Of a DNA stretch of 64,000 nucleotides, positions 1-13,329 are shown piece by piece. Under the pieces are notes generated by a model, which saw nothing but the letters and a program-made list of their open reading frames with translations, made no database searches and was not told the DNA's origin. The position numbers were made by a program, and so were the translations under genes. Where the stretch lies: assembly GCA_963781705.1 (NCBI GenBank), contig CAWAGP010000010.1, positions 930,001 to 994,000 of the forward strand, written 5' to 3'. Each line of letters opens with the position of its first letter. Position 1 is the first letter of the stretch. Origin of the DNA: JALYGJ01 sp963781705. Lineage in GTDB: Bacteria > Chloroflexota > Limnocylindria > Limnocylindrales > CSP1-4.

Positions 1-2
1 CC

Positions 3-62
3 ATTTCCATCCGGGAAGAACTCCTCCTGGGCGACGCACTGCTGGTAACGAAGGGCAGCTAG
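3..62 (+). CDS. possible C-terminal end of an upstream gene
   Basis: An open frame enters from the left edge and reads ISIREELLLGDALLVTKGS before a TAG at 60-62. Only about 19 residues are visible and I do not recognise the family. It could be the tail of a real upstream gene or a chance open frame. The following 85 bases before the uvrB -10 box hold no other gene. Confidence 0.3.
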   Translation: MSIREELLLGDALLVTKGS

Positions 63-147
63 ACCGTACGTACGCGCCGTCCGACAAGGAAGAGACCCGC
101 CCGGAAGGGGAATGGGGTACCAACAGGCTACGAGGCGTGCGGTCTTG

Positions 148-153
148 TAGAGT
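148..153 (+). promoter_or_regulatory. uvrB -10 box (leaderless geometry)
   Basis: TAGAGT lies 7 nt before the ATG at 161, so transcription should begin at or within a base of the start codon. No clear -35 element is seen, and no Shine-Dalgarno sequence lies between box and start. Confidence 0.5.
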
Positions 154-160
154 CGCGGCG

Positions 161-2563
<2,403 letters not shown>

Positions 2564-2601
2564 TGTCGAGACCGGCAGGTATTCGAATTCGAGCGCGCTG
2601 A

Positions 2602-2607
2602 TACAGT
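2602..2607 (+). promoter_or_regulatory. pyk -10 box (leaderless geometry)
   Basis: TACAGT ends 7 nt before the pyk ATG at 2615. There is no Shine-Dalgarno sequence between box and start. Confidence 0.5.
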
Positions 2608-2614
2608 CGGCGCG

Positions 2615-4027
2615 ATGAGCCGCGTACGTACGAAACAGGTCTGCACGATCGGTCCGGCGAGCATTGATCTCGTGCCGCAGCTGGTCGCCGAGGGCATGGA
2701 CGTTGCCCGGGTCAACTTCTCGCATGGCGACGCGGAGCAGCACAAGGCATACGTGCATGCTGTGCGCGCCGCTGCTCACGCCGCGCGGCGCAGCGTGGCC
2801 GTGATGGCCGATCTGCCCGGACCGAAACTGCGCCTGGGCGAGTTGAATGGCGGCGAGGCGCGTCTCGAAACCGGTGCCGGCTTCTCACTGCGCCGCGACG
2901 ATGGCAGTGTTGGCGATGCCGGCGCGGCATCGGTGGCTCACCCCGATGTGATCGCGGGGCTCGAGGTGGGCGACCGCATCCTGCTGGCCGACGGCGCCGC
3001 CGAGCTGCGCGTCATCGAGGTAGTTCAGGACGAGGTGCGCACGGAAGTTGTCAATGGCGGCCTGATCCGCACTCGCTCGGGCGTGAATGTTCCCAGCCAG
3101 CGGCTGCCGGGCGACGGGCTGACCGACGAGGACAGGGCGGACGTGCCGCGCGCGCTCGAGTTGCGCGTCGACCTGATCGCGCAGTCGTTTGTGCGTACCG
3201 CGGAGGACGTTCGCGCCCTGCGCGCGTTGCTGCCGGCTGACGGGCCGCGCGTGGTGGCCAAGATCGAGACGCACGCCGCGGTCGAGAACTTCGACGGCAT
3301 CGCGCAGCTTGCCGACGGGATCATGATCGCGCGCGGTGACCTGGGCGTTGATCTGCCCTTCGAAGACGTGCCGCTCATCCAGAAGGACCTGATCCGGCGC
3401 GCCAGTGAGATGGAGAAGTTCACCATCGTCGCCACGCAGATGCTCGAGAGCATGACCAGCGCGCCGCGGCCCACGCGGGCCGAGGTGAGCGATGTCGCGA
3501 ACGCGGTGCTCGACGGCGCCGATGCCGTGATGCTGTCGGCCGAGACCGCCATCGGCGCCTTCCCGCTGCAGGCATTGCAGGCGATGGACAGGATCTGCGC
3601 GAAGGTTGAACGGGGCGCCGACCTGGCCGTGCAGGCTGCGGAACACGTTGCGCCGGATAGCGGGATCGTGCTCGCTGCCGCGGCCGCCAGCGGTTACACC
3701 GGGGCCGGCGCGATCTGGTGTTTCACGCGCAGCGGCAGAACCGCCGAGATGCTGTCGATGGCTCGTCCGCATGGGCTGCCGATCGTCGCATTCACGCTCA
3801 GCCCGGTCATCGCGCGGCGCCTGGCCGTGCGTCGGGGCGTAATCCCCGTCGTGCTTTCGGCCAACGCTCGCAGTGGAACGCTCATCGAACGCATGGAGGC
3901 TGCCTGGCAATCACAGGGCGGCGCGGCCGAAAGCTTCGACACGGTGCTCCTGGTCACGACCTCGGCGCAGCCGTCGGGCATCAATCGGCTGGAGGTGCAC
4001 CGGTTGCGCGAGGTTCACTCGCACTGA
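2615..4027 (+). CDS. pyk: pyruvate kinase
   Basis: Last step of glycolysis: phosphoenolpyruvate + ADP to pyruvate + ATP. Family landmarks in order: KQVCTIGPAS near the N-terminus, the N-x-SH motif RVNFSHG, LPGPKLRLGE, the lysine motif VAKIET, the metal-site motif ARGDLGVDLP, and the signature TQMLESM followed by PTRAEVSDVANAVLDGADA. The length of 470 residues is the compact form with A, B and C domains and no extra PEP-utiliser-like C-terminal domain. It stands alone between uvrB and uvrA with its own -10 box. Confidence 0.96.
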   Translation: MSRVRTKQVCTIGPASIDLVPQLVAEGMDVARVNFSHGDAEQHKAYVHAVRAAAHAARRSVAVMADLPGPKLRLGELNGGEARLETGAGFSLRRDDGSVGDAGAASVAHPDVIAGLEVGDRILLADGAAELRVIEVVQDEVRTEVVNGGLIRTRSGVNVPSQRLPGDGLTDEDRADVPRALELRVDLIAQSFVRTAEDVRALRALLPADGPRVVAKIETHAAVENFDGIAQLADGIMIARGDLGVDLPFEDVPLIQKDLIRRASEMEKFTIVATQMLESMTSAPRPTRAEVSDVANAVLDGADAVMLSAETAIGAFPLQALQAMDRICAKVERGADLAVQAAEHVAPDSGIVLAAAAASGYTGAGAIWCFTRSGRTAEMLSMARPHGLPIVAFTLSPVIARRLAVRRGVIPVVLSANARSGTLIERMEAAWQSQGGAAESFDTVLLVTTSAQPSGINRLEVHRLREVHSH

Positions 4028-4033
4028 TAGCCA

Positions 4034-4048
4034 AACAGACCATCTGTT
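4034..4048 (+). promoter_or_regulatory. inverted repeat upstream of uvrA, candidate operator
   Basis: AACAG-ACCAT-CTGTT is a perfect 5+5 bp inverted repeat ending 1 nt before the uvrA -10 box. A repressor bound here would cover the core promoter. The ACAG/CTGT half-sites recall LexA-type operators, but spacing and orientation differ from the E. coli box and no lexA gene is in the window, so assignment to an SOS regulator is only a guess. Confidence 0.35.
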
Positions 4049-4049
4049 C

Positions 4050-4055
4050 TATACT
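4050..4055 (+). promoter_or_regulatory. uvrA -10 box (leaderless geometry)
   Basis: TATACT lies 6 nt before the GTG at 4062. A second GTG at 4080 has an AGGAA sequence just upstream and could be an alternative start with a short leader. Confidence 0.5.
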
Positions 4056-4061
4056 TGATGC

Positions 4062-7079
<3,018 letters not shown>

Positions 7080-7097
7080 CCCGCGGCTCGGCGCGGG
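7080..7097 (+). terminator. hairpin between convergent uvrA and DCC-family gene
   Basis: CCCGCG-GCTCGG-CGCGGG forms a 6 bp GC stem with a 6 nt loop exactly between the two convergent stop codons. No T-tract follows, so if it terminates it may do so weakly or with help from Rho. It would act in both directions. Confidence 0.4.
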
Positions 7098-7475
7098 CTA
7101 GCGGCCGCGCACCTGGCATACCCGAAGGCCCAACAGGCGGCTGATGCGTTGTCGGTTGTCCGCGACGGACCGATAGAGCGCGTCGAGAATCGGCATGGCC
7201 AATGGCAGCCGGGCGGCGACGCTGATCGGCCACAACAGCGGGATGCGCCGGGCGATCTCGACCCCGGCCGCGGCGCCAACCGACCAGCGGCCGTCGGCGT
7301 CGAGCGCATGGAGCGCATCGAGTAGCTCGTCGCGCGGCGGCATGTCGGGAGGTTCCGCCACCTGGAGGGCGACAAGTCGAAGCTGGCCGCGCGTGTCGAG
7401 CCGGGCCAGCGCCCGCGCGACCTGCGTGCAAACCCCGCAGTCGCGGTCGTACAGCACCGTCAGGTCGCCGGTCAT
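7098..7475 (-). CDS. DCC-family thiol-disulfide oxidoreductase (DUF393-like)
   Basis: A 125-residue protein with the family motif YDRDCGVC at residues 9-16, which names the DCC group (D-x-x-C-G-x-C). Members are thioredoxin-like with a redox-active Cys pair, but substrates are mostly unknown. The middle of the protein is rich in Leu, Ile and Pro (RIPLLWPISVAARLPLAMPILDALY), a typical region of the family. It is convergent with uvrA and divergent from the gene at 7527. A much longer open frame runs through it on the minus strand, but the recognisable protein starts at the ATG at 7475. Confidence 0.85.
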   Translation of the reverse strand: MTGDLTVLYDRDCGVCTQVARALARLDTRGQLRLVALQVAEPPDMPPRDELLDALHALDADGRWSVGAAAGVEIARRIPLLWPISVAARLPLAMPILDALYRSVADNRQRISRLLGLRVCQVRGR

Positions 7476-7513
7476 GACGTGGCCAGTCTGCTCGCTTTCC
7501 CGAGCAGTCGCCC

Positions 7514-7519
7514 TAGACT
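7514..7519 (+). promoter_or_regulatory. -10 box for the DUF6941-like gene (leaderless geometry)
   Basis: TAGACT ends 7 nt before the GTG at 7527, the same geometry as at uvrB and pyk. Confidence 0.45.
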
Positions 7520-7526
7520 TACCCGC

Positions 7527-7997
7527 GTGCCGGACATCGAGTACGCCTTCCTTGCCGACGCCGCCGACGCGCGGCCGGGCCAGAAGTTCGCCGTCATCGG
7601 CGGGGGAGTGTCGCGCCTGGGCGGACCGCAGTTCCCCCTCCGTCATCCGCACCTGGCATTGGTATGCGGCCTCAACGTGACCAGTACCGAACTCGGCGCC
7701 GAGCACGAGCTCCAGTTCGTGCTGCTCGCGCCCGATGGGACGCCGATCTCGAACGCCACGGCCAAGGTGCTGGCGAACGGCCCGGCCGACGGCCGTGACA
7801 CGGTGCTGACCTTCAGCCTCGACCTGTGGAACCTCAGCTTCCCGACACCCGGTGACTATTCGATCCGGATCATGGTCGATGGGTCCGAGCGCAAACGGCT
7901 GTTGCTGATCGTCGAACAGCGTGACCTCGCGCGGGCCGGTGCTCAGCGAGCCGGACTGAGCGAGCCACCGTTCCCGCCGCCGACCGGCCAGGCCTGA
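7527..7997 (+). CDS. conserved hypothetical protein, DUF6941-like
   Basis: A 156-residue soluble protein beginning VPDIEYAFLADAADARPGQKFAVIGGGV. The sequence looks like a single beta-rich domain (alternating hydrophobic stretches, LQFVLLAPDGTPI, YSIRIMVDG), and resembles small DUF6941 proteins of Actinobacteria and Chloroflexota; the function of that family is not known to me. The start is the GTG 7 nt after a TAGACT -10 box. An in-frame ATG further upstream at 7479 would add residues without family character. It is followed after 3 nt by dedA, so the two are probably cotranscribed. Confidence 0.7.
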   Translation: MPDIEYAFLADAADARPGQKFAVIGGGVSRLGGPQFPLRHPHLALVCGLNVTSTELGAEHELQFVLLAPDGTPISNATAKVLANGPADGRDTVLTFSLDLWNLSFPTPGDYSIRIMVDGSERKRLLLIVEQRDLARAGAQRAGLSEPPFPPPTGQA

Positions 7998-8000
7998 TCC

Positions 8001-8678
8001 TTGCTCGCTTTCATCGACCAGATCGTCATCCCGTTCCTGACGAGCCTCTACGGATCGATCGGCTACCTGGGCGTGCTCGTGGCGATGACCATCGAGTCGG
8101 CCATGATCCCGATGCCGTCGGAGCTGATCCTGCCCTTTGCCGGCTTCCTCGTGTCCGATCCGACCGCCGTCGAGCCGCTCACCGGCGGGCAGTGGAATTT
8201 CTGGATCGTGGTGATCGTCGCGACGGTGGGCAACACGCTCGGCTCGCTGATCGGCTATGCCATCGGAGCGTGGGGTGGCCGGCCGTTCCTCGAACGCTAC
8301 GGGCGCTACCTGCTGATCCGGCCGCACGAGATCGACCTGGCCGATCATTTCTTCGCCCGCTACGGCGCGGCCACCGCCTTCTTCAGCCGCCTGCTGCCGA
8401 TCGTGCGCACCTTCATCAGTTTCCCGGCCGGTGTGGCGCGCATGCCGCTCGGCCGCTTCCTGTTTTACTCGACCGCCGGCGCATTCTTGTGGACGCTGGT
8501 CCTGACCGAGGCCGGCGTGCTGCTCGGCCAGCGCTGGACGGAGATCCGCAGCGCGCTGCAACCGTTCGATCTGCTCATCGGCGTGTTGGCTGTCGCCGCA
8601 GTCGTACTGTTTGTCTGGTGGCGACTGGGCATGCCCGGCCGGCGCCGGCCTTCGCGAGATCGCGCTGACGGAGATTGA
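8001..8678 (+). CDS. DedA/SNARE-associated family membrane protein
   Basis: Integral membrane protein of the DedA superfamily, whose studied members help flip or recycle undecaprenyl phosphate or phosphatidylethanolamine. The 225-residue sequence has an N-terminal hydrophobic helix with the family stretch ESAMIPMPSELILPFAGFL, a central helix pair, and the conserved re-entrant motif FFSRLLPIVRTFISFPAGVARMP with its essential arginines, then two further helices ending near residue 212 and a short basic tail. It begins with TTG 3 nt after the preceding stop. An HD-domain gene follows 3 nt later, implying one transcription unit. Confidence 0.88.
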   Translation: MLAFIDQIVIPFLTSLYGSIGYLGVLVAMTIESAMIPMPSELILPFAGFLVSDPTAVEPLTGGQWNFWIVVIVATVGNTLGSLIGYAIGAWGGRPFLERYGRYLLIRPHEIDLADHFFARYGAATAFFSRLLPIVRTFISFPAGVARMPLGRFLFYSTAGAFLWTLVLTEAGVLLGQRWTEIRSALQPFDLLIGVLAVAAVVLFVWWRLGMPGRRRPSRDRADGD

Positions 8679-8681
8679 TGT

Positions 8682-9242
8682 ATGCCGACGCGAGATGACG
8701 CCTGGACACTGTTGTGCGAGTGGACCGAATCGGACGCGCTGCGCAAGCACGGGCTGGCGGTCGAGGGCGCCGTGGGCTGGTACGCGCAGAACCGCTTCGG
8801 GCTGAGCGGCGAAGAGCTGGAGACGTGGCGCTCGGCCGGCCTGCTGCACGACTTCGATTACGAGCGCTACCCGGAAACCCATCCGCTGCGCGGCGCGGAC
8901 GAGTTGCGCGCACGCGGCTACCCCGAAGACCTCGTGCAGGCCGTGCTGGGCCACGGTGACCACACCGGCGTGGCACGTACCACCGACCTGGCCCACACCG
9001 TCTACGCGTGCGACGAGATGAGCGGCTTCGTCATCGCGGTGACGCTGGTGCGGCCGAACAGGAGTCTCGACGAGGTCGACGTGCGCTCGGTGACCAAGAA
9101 GATGAAGGACAAGGGCTTTGCTCGCCAGGTGCCGCGCGACCAGCTGGTCAAGGGCGCCGAAGAGCTTGGCGTGCCCTTCGACGAACATGTGGCTAACGTG
9201 ATCGAAGGGCTCAAAACTGTGCGCGGAGAACTGGGGCTATGA
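8682..9242 (+). CDS. HD-domain hydrolase
   Basis: A 186-residue HD-superfamily protein of the HDIG type. Metal ligands are visible as an early His (KHGLAVEGAV), the HD pair in GLLHDFDYERYP (about residues 56-67), a HGDHT segment and a downstream Asp (YACDEMSG). Members hydrolyse phosphate esters of nucleotides or related substrates; the substrate here cannot be read from the sequence. The C-terminal half (VTKKMKDKGFARQVPRDQLVKGAEELG) is conserved in the small group of single-domain HD proteins often annotated as hydrolases. It overlaps the next gene by 4 nt (ATGA). Confidence 0.85.
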   Translation: MPTRDDAWTLLCEWTESDALRKHGLAVEGAVGWYAQNRFGLSGEELETWRSAGLLHDFDYERYPETHPLRGADELRARGYPEDLVQAVLGHGDHTGVARTTDLAHTVYACDEMSGFVIAVTLVRPNRSLDEVDVRSVTKKMKDKGFARQVPRDQLVKGAEELGVPFDEHVANVIEGLKTVRGELGL

Positions 9243-9706
9243 CCGACATGAAGGCTGCGGACGCCGATCCTGCCCGCACGGTGCGCATCCAGCAGCGGGT
9301 GGATGCCGAGCCATACCGCGTCTATCGGGCGTGGTCGTCGCCCGACGAGCTGTTGACCTGGTTCCCTGACGCGATCGAGGGATCGCTGGCCGTAGGAGCA
9401 CGCAGCACACTCGTGTTTCCCAGCCGCCGCGTCTGGTGGGACGTGCTGCAGGCGCAGCCGGACGTGCTGTTCCAGTTCCGCTGGCCTTCGCTCGAGGGCG
9501 ACGCGTGGGTATCGACCGCCACGGTGACCATCGCTCCCCGCGGCTACGGCAGCGTCGTAACGCTTGAAGACGGTCCTTTCGACCTCACCGTCGCGGGCGT
9601 CATCGAAGCGTACGCGGACTGCCTGGTTGGCTGGGCCGAGGCGCTGGCCAACCTGCGCGCCGTGATCGACTACTCGGTCGACCTGCGCCGCTATCGCTCG
9701 GGCTAG
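9239..9706 (+). CDS. SRPBCC/AHSA1-like domain protein
   Basis: A 155-residue single-domain protein with the START/Bet v 1 fold pattern: RVDAEPYRVYRAWSSPDELLTWFPDAIEG at the N-terminus is the typical AHSA1 opening (x-A-x-P-x-x-V-[FY]-x-A-W-[ST]). Related proteins bind hydrophobic ligands or stimulate Hsp90; no specific role can be assigned. It overlaps the HD gene by 4 nt, and its stop codon overlaps the convergent helicase stop by 4 nt, so there is no room for a separate terminator. Confidence 0.8.
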   Translation: MTDMKAADADPARTVRIQQRVDAEPYRVYRAWSSPDELLTWFPDAIEGSLAVGARSTLVFPSRRVWWDVLQAQPDVLFQFRWPSLEGDAWVSTATVTIAPRGYGSVVTLEDGPFDLTVAGVIEAYADCLVGWAEALANLRAVIDYSVDLRRYRSG

Positions 9707-11304
9707 GCGCGCAATTCGGCGTCGCTGAAGGCTTCGCGCATGAACACGCAAGGTGCCGCGGGGTCGTAGACGAGCAGCAGTGACTTCCTGGCGCGCGTCC
9801 AGGCGACGTAGGCCAGCCGCCGTTCCTCCTCGAGGGCGCGCACTGGGTCGTCCGCATCCTCCAGCGTTCGCCGGCTGGGAAAGACTCCTTCATCCAGCCC
9901 GATGACGGCGACGTGGTCGAACTCGAGGCCCTTGGTGCCGTGCGCGGTGGCAAGCACCAACTGGGCGTCATCTCGCCGAAGCTCGTCGCGACGCGTTCGT
10001 GCACTCTCGATCGCTGCCCGGAAGTCGGCCGTGGTGCGATAGGCCAGGGACCACGCGGCCATCGAGCGCACGACCGGGTTGCGCGTGGCCCGGCGAGAGA
10101 GTGCGGCGGCCGGATGCAGGTCCTCCGGCAGACCCGCCAGCAGGTCGTCGAGCTGGGGATCGTCGAGCAGCAGGCCATCGTCGGATGCTCGGTAGGGCAC
10201 GCCCTGCTCGAGAGCGATCGCGGCAAACGGGGCGAGCTCGGCATTGGTACGCGCGAGAACCGCGTGGACGCCCGGTGCCGCCGGCAGCCAGGTACTCAGC
10301 AGGCGTCGCGCCCGGGCGACTTCGTCTCCGCCATCGGGGCCAAGAAGCAGGCTCCCCGCCGCCGACGGACCGGCGCGAATGGTCTTGTCGAAGCGCTCGC
10401 TGTTGGCACAGATCAGTCGCACGGCGCGTTCGACGACCGGCCGCGGACAGCGGTAGTTGGTGACCAGGTCGACGCGGCGCAGGCCGGGTAGGGCAGCGGC
10501 GAGGCCCAGCACGCGTCGCACGTCGGCCAGCCGCCAGGCGTAGATCGTCTGGTCGTCATCGCCGACCAGGAACACGTTGTGCCGCTCCCCGGCGAGCAGC
10601 AGCGCGAGTTCGAGCTGGCTGCGATCGACGTCCTGAACCTCGTCGACCAGCAGCGCTGCACAGCGCTGCTGCCACGTCGAGCGCGCCAGCGTATTGGTGC
10701 GCAATTCGAGCAGCGCGCGCCTCACGAGGTCGTCGAAGTCCAGTGCTTCGTTGGCCGCCAGCCACTCTTCATAGGCGATGTACGCGTTGGCCAGGTCGGC
10801 AGGCACCGGCAGCTCGCCGCCCGCCGCCAACAACGACCGCAACTGGTCGACGGGTAGTGCCAAGTCGAGCTTGAGCCGCGAGAAGGCATCGTCGAAGCGC
10901 CGCAGCGCGGCCGGCGGCAGCGGCCGGCCGTTCAGCCGGGCGAGCACGTCGGCCCGGCCGACGAGGTTATCGACGGTCACGCCTGCGTCGGCGAGGATCT
11001 CGCGGCCGAGCGCATGGAATGTCTTGACCCGTGGCGGATCGCCGGCAAGGTCGAGCGGCTCGAGGGCGCCGAGAAGACGGTCGTGCAACTCATCGGCGGC
11101 GCGCTTGTTGAAGGTGAGCGCGGTGATGCGCGCCGGGTCGGTGCCGCTGGCCACCAGCCAGCAGATGCGCGCCACCAAGGTGGTCGTCTTGCCGCTGCCG
11201 GCCGGGGCGACGCACAGCACCGGTCCCGGCGGCGCGGTGGCGGCCGCGCGCTGGTCGGGTGCCAGCCGGGCAAGGCGATCGACAACCGCCGGATGCAGGT
11301 CCAC
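9703..11304 (-). CDS. UvrD/Rep-type superfamily 1 ATP-dependent helicase (short form)
   Basis: 3'-5' DNA helicase family. Motifs in order: Walker A APAGSGKTTTL (about residue 34), motif Ia TFNKRAADEL, Walker B LLVDEVQDVDRSQ, motif III GDDDQTIYAWR, motif IV NYRCPRPVVE, motif V TAHGTKGLEFDHVAV, motif VI YVAWTRARKSLLL. At 533 residues it is well short of UvrD or PcrA (650-720): the 1B and 2B subdomains are reduced and there is no C-terminal extension. It starts with a GTG and is divergent from uvrC, sharing a 62 bp intergenic region. Its genomic company suggests a DNA repair role, but the sequence does not prove one. Confidence 0.9.
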   Translation of the reverse strand: MDLHPAVVDRLARLAPDQRAAATAPPGPVLCVAPAGSGKTTTLVARICWLVASGTDPARITALTFNKRAADELHDRLLGALEPLDLAGDPPRVKTFHALGREILADAGVTVDNLVGRADVLARLNGRPLPPAALRRFDDAFSRLKLDLALPVDQLRSLLAAGGELPVPADLANAYIAYEEWLAANEALDFDDLVRRALLELRTNTLARSTWQQRCAALLVDEVQDVDRSQLELALLLAGERHNVFLVGDDDQTIYAWRLADVRRVLGLAAALPGLRRVDLVTNYRCPRPVVERAVRLICANSERFDKTIRAGPSAAGSLLLGPDGGDEVARARRLLSTWLPAAPGVHAVLARTNAELAPFAAIALEQGVPYRASDDGLLLDDPQLDDLLAGLPEDLHPAAALSRRATRNPVVRSMAAWSLAYRTTADFRAAIESARTRRDELRRDDAQLVLATAHGTKGLEFDHVAVIGLDEGVFPSRRTLEDADDPVRALEEERRLAYVAWTRARKSLLLVYDPAAPCVFMREAFSDAELRA

Positions 11305-11350
11305 GCCCTCATCGTCGGCGCCACGGACTACCTGCCGCTTATCTGTCGCT

Positions 11351-11356
11351 TAGCAT
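11351..11356 (+). promoter_or_regulatory. uvrC -10 box (leaderless geometry)
   Basis: TAGCAT is 10 nt upstream of the uvrC GTG at 11367, slightly farther than in the other leaderless candidates. Confidence 0.4.
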
Positions 11357-11366
11357 CGAATTCACC

Positions 11367-13256
11367 GTGAGCCCGAACTCCAGCCCCAACCCGAACCCGC
11401 GCGTCAAACCGATCCTGGCCAAGCTGCCGGCCAAGCCGGGCGTTTATCTGATGCGCGACGAGCGCGGCCGCGTGCTGTACGTGGGCAAGGCGCAGAACCT
11501 GCGCAACCGCGTGCGCCAGTACTGGCAGGCGCGCGGCGCCTCGACCCAGCCGCTGCGCATCGAGTCCGCCCTCGATCGCGTGGTCGACGTCGAGTACACG
11601 GTCACCGACACGGTCAGCGAGGCGTTGCTGCTCGAAGGGACGCTGATCAAGCGCCACCAACCGCGCTTCAACGTGCGCCTCAAGGACGACAAGAGCTACC
11701 CCTACATCAAGGTCACCCTGGCCGACGATTTCCCGCGCGTCGAGCGCACGCGCAAGCTGCCCAACGACGGCTCGCGCTACTTCGGCCCGTACGCCTCGGC
11801 ATCGAGCGTCGACGAGGCGATGAACCTCATCCGCCGGCTCTTCCCGTTTCGAACGTGCACGATCCCGATCAGCGAGGGCAAACGCGCCCTGCCGCGGCCG
11901 TGCCTCCTGTACCACATCAAGCGTTGCCAGGGACCGTGCATCGAGGTTATCTCGAAGGCGGCTTACCGCGCCGACATCGACCAGGTAATGCTCTTCCTGG
12001 AGGGCCGCCAGGAGCAGGTTGCCCGGCGACTGCGCGACGAGATGGAGGCGGCCTCGGTGGCGACCGACTACGAGCGGGCGGCCGACCTGCGCGACAAGCT
12101 GCGCGCCGTCGAGCGGACGATGGAATCGCAGAAGATGGCGGCGTTCGCGCGGACGGCGCTCGACGTGCTCGGTTTCTCGCGCTCGGGCAACGGCGCGGCC
12201 GTCCAGTTGTTCGCTATTCGCGACGGCTTCACCGTGGCGCGCGACGTCTTCCTGCTGGAGAACGTTGGTGACTCACCCGACTCCGAGGCACTGTCGGCGT
12301 TCATCAAGCAGTACTACGCCGCGACCGACGCCGTGCCGCCGCGCGTGCTGGTGCCCTTCGAACCGCCCGATGCCGACGAACTGGTGGTGTTCCTCGAGGC
12401 GCGGCGGCACGGCCATCACGTCGCCTTGGACGTGCCGCAGCGCGGCGAGGGCAGGGCATTGATGGACCTCGCCGCGCGCAACGCGGCTGAGACGCTGGCC
12501 CGCGAGCAGGCCAAGTGGCTGGCCGACGAGGGCAAGACGCTGGCCGCGCTCGAGGAACTTGCCGCGGCACTGAACCTGCCGGCGCCGCCGATGCGCATCG
12601 AGGGCTACGACATCAGCACCATCCAGGGCACCAACACGGTTGGTTCGATGGTCGTCTTCGAGGAAGGGCGGCCGCGGAGCGGCGAGTACCGCCGCTTCCG
12701 CGTGCGCACGACCGCCGTCGCCCCGGGCCGGCCCGACGACTACGCCAGCCACCGCGAGGTCCTCCGGCGACGCTTCTATCGCGCGCTCGAGGCGGAGGAA
12801 GGGGTTGCCGAGGAGTTGCGCTGGCGGCTGCCCGACCTGGTGGTCATCGACGGTGGCCTGGGCCAGGTAAATGCGGCGCGCGGGGTGCTCGACGAGCTGG
12901 GGCTGCACGACATGCCCGTCATCGGCCTGGCGAAGGAGCGCGAGGAGGTGTGGCTGCCCGCCGCGTCGGGTCCACTGGTGCTGCCGGCCACGTCCCAGGG
13001 GCTCTACATGCTGCAGCGGCTGCGCGACGAATCGCACCGCTTCGCGATCACGTATCACCGCAAGCTGCGTGGCAAGTCACAGACGAAGTCGGTACTCGAC
13101 GAGGTGCCGGGCGTGGGTCCGGCACGCAAACGGGCGCTGCTGCGCGTATTCGGCTCGACCCGGCAGATGCGCTCGGCCACCGTTGACCAGATCGCCGCCG
13201 TGCCCGGGATCAGCCGTTCCCTGGCCGAGAAGATTCACGCCGGCCTGGGCAGCTGA
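11367..13256 (+). CDS. uvrC: UvrABC system subunit C (dual-incision nuclease)
   Basis: Nuclease that cuts on both sides of a UvrB-marked lesion. The N-terminal GIY-YIG domain is clear (GVYLMRDERGRVLYVGKAQNLRNRVRQYW), a UVR motif for UvrB contact follows near residue 210 (ASVATDYERAADLRDKLRAVE), then the RNase H-like endonuclease domain with EGYDISTIQGTN and DLVVIDGGLGQVNAA, and a C-terminal pair of helix-hairpin-helix motifs (VPGVGPARKRALLRVFG, VPGISRSLAEKI). I chose GTG 11367, which gives VSPNSSPNPNP..., because it follows a TAGCAT box; an upstream frame continuation overlaps the divergent helicase and has no family similarity. The protein is 629 residues, a normal length. Confidence 0.96.
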   Translation: MSPNSSPNPNPRVKPILAKLPAKPGVYLMRDERGRVLYVGKAQNLRNRVRQYWQARGASTQPLRIESALDRVVDVEYTVTDTVSEALLLEGTLIKRHQPRFNVRLKDDKSYPYIKVTLADDFPRVERTRKLPNDGSRYFGPYASASSVDEAMNLIRRLFPFRTCTIPISEGKRALPRPCLLYHIKRCQGPCIEVISKAAYRADIDQVMLFLEGRQEQVARRLRDEMEAASVATDYERAADLRDKLRAVERTMESQKMAAFARTALDVLGFSRSGNGAAVQLFAIRDGFTVARDVFLLENVGDSPDSEALSAFIKQYYAATDAVPPRVLVPFEPPDADELVVFLEARRHGHHVALDVPQRGEGRALMDLAARNAAETLAREQAKWLADEGKTLAALEELAAALNLPAPPMRIEGYDISTIQGTNTVGSMVVFEEGRPRSGEYRRFRVRTTAVAPGRPDDYASHREVLRRRFYRALEAEEGVAEELRWRLPDLVVIDGGLGQVNAARGVLDELGLHDMPVIGLAKEREEVWLPAASGPLVLPATSQGLYMLQRLRDESHRFAITYHRKLRGKSQTKSVLDEVPGVGPARKRALLRVFGSTRQMRSATVDQIAAVPGISRSLAEKIHAGLGS

Positions 13257-13314
13257 TCGCGGCACGGCCGCGGGCGTCGTGCCGGCGCACGCGGCCTCAT
13301 CGGGTGTCGGCTGG

Positions 13315-13320
13315 TAGCAT
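13315..13320 (+). promoter_or_regulatory. secD -10 box (leaderless geometry)
   Basis: TAGCAT lies 9 nt before the ATG at 13330. Its presence supports 13330 as the true secD start rather than the downstream GTG at 13445. Confidence 0.4.
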
Positions 13321-13329
13321 TCGCGGCCG

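Noticed and set aside
7476..9188. Very long minus-strand frame extending the DCC-family gene to 696 residues
   Set aside because: The extension runs antisense through three real plus-strand genes and has shadow-like composition; only 7098-7475 has family character.
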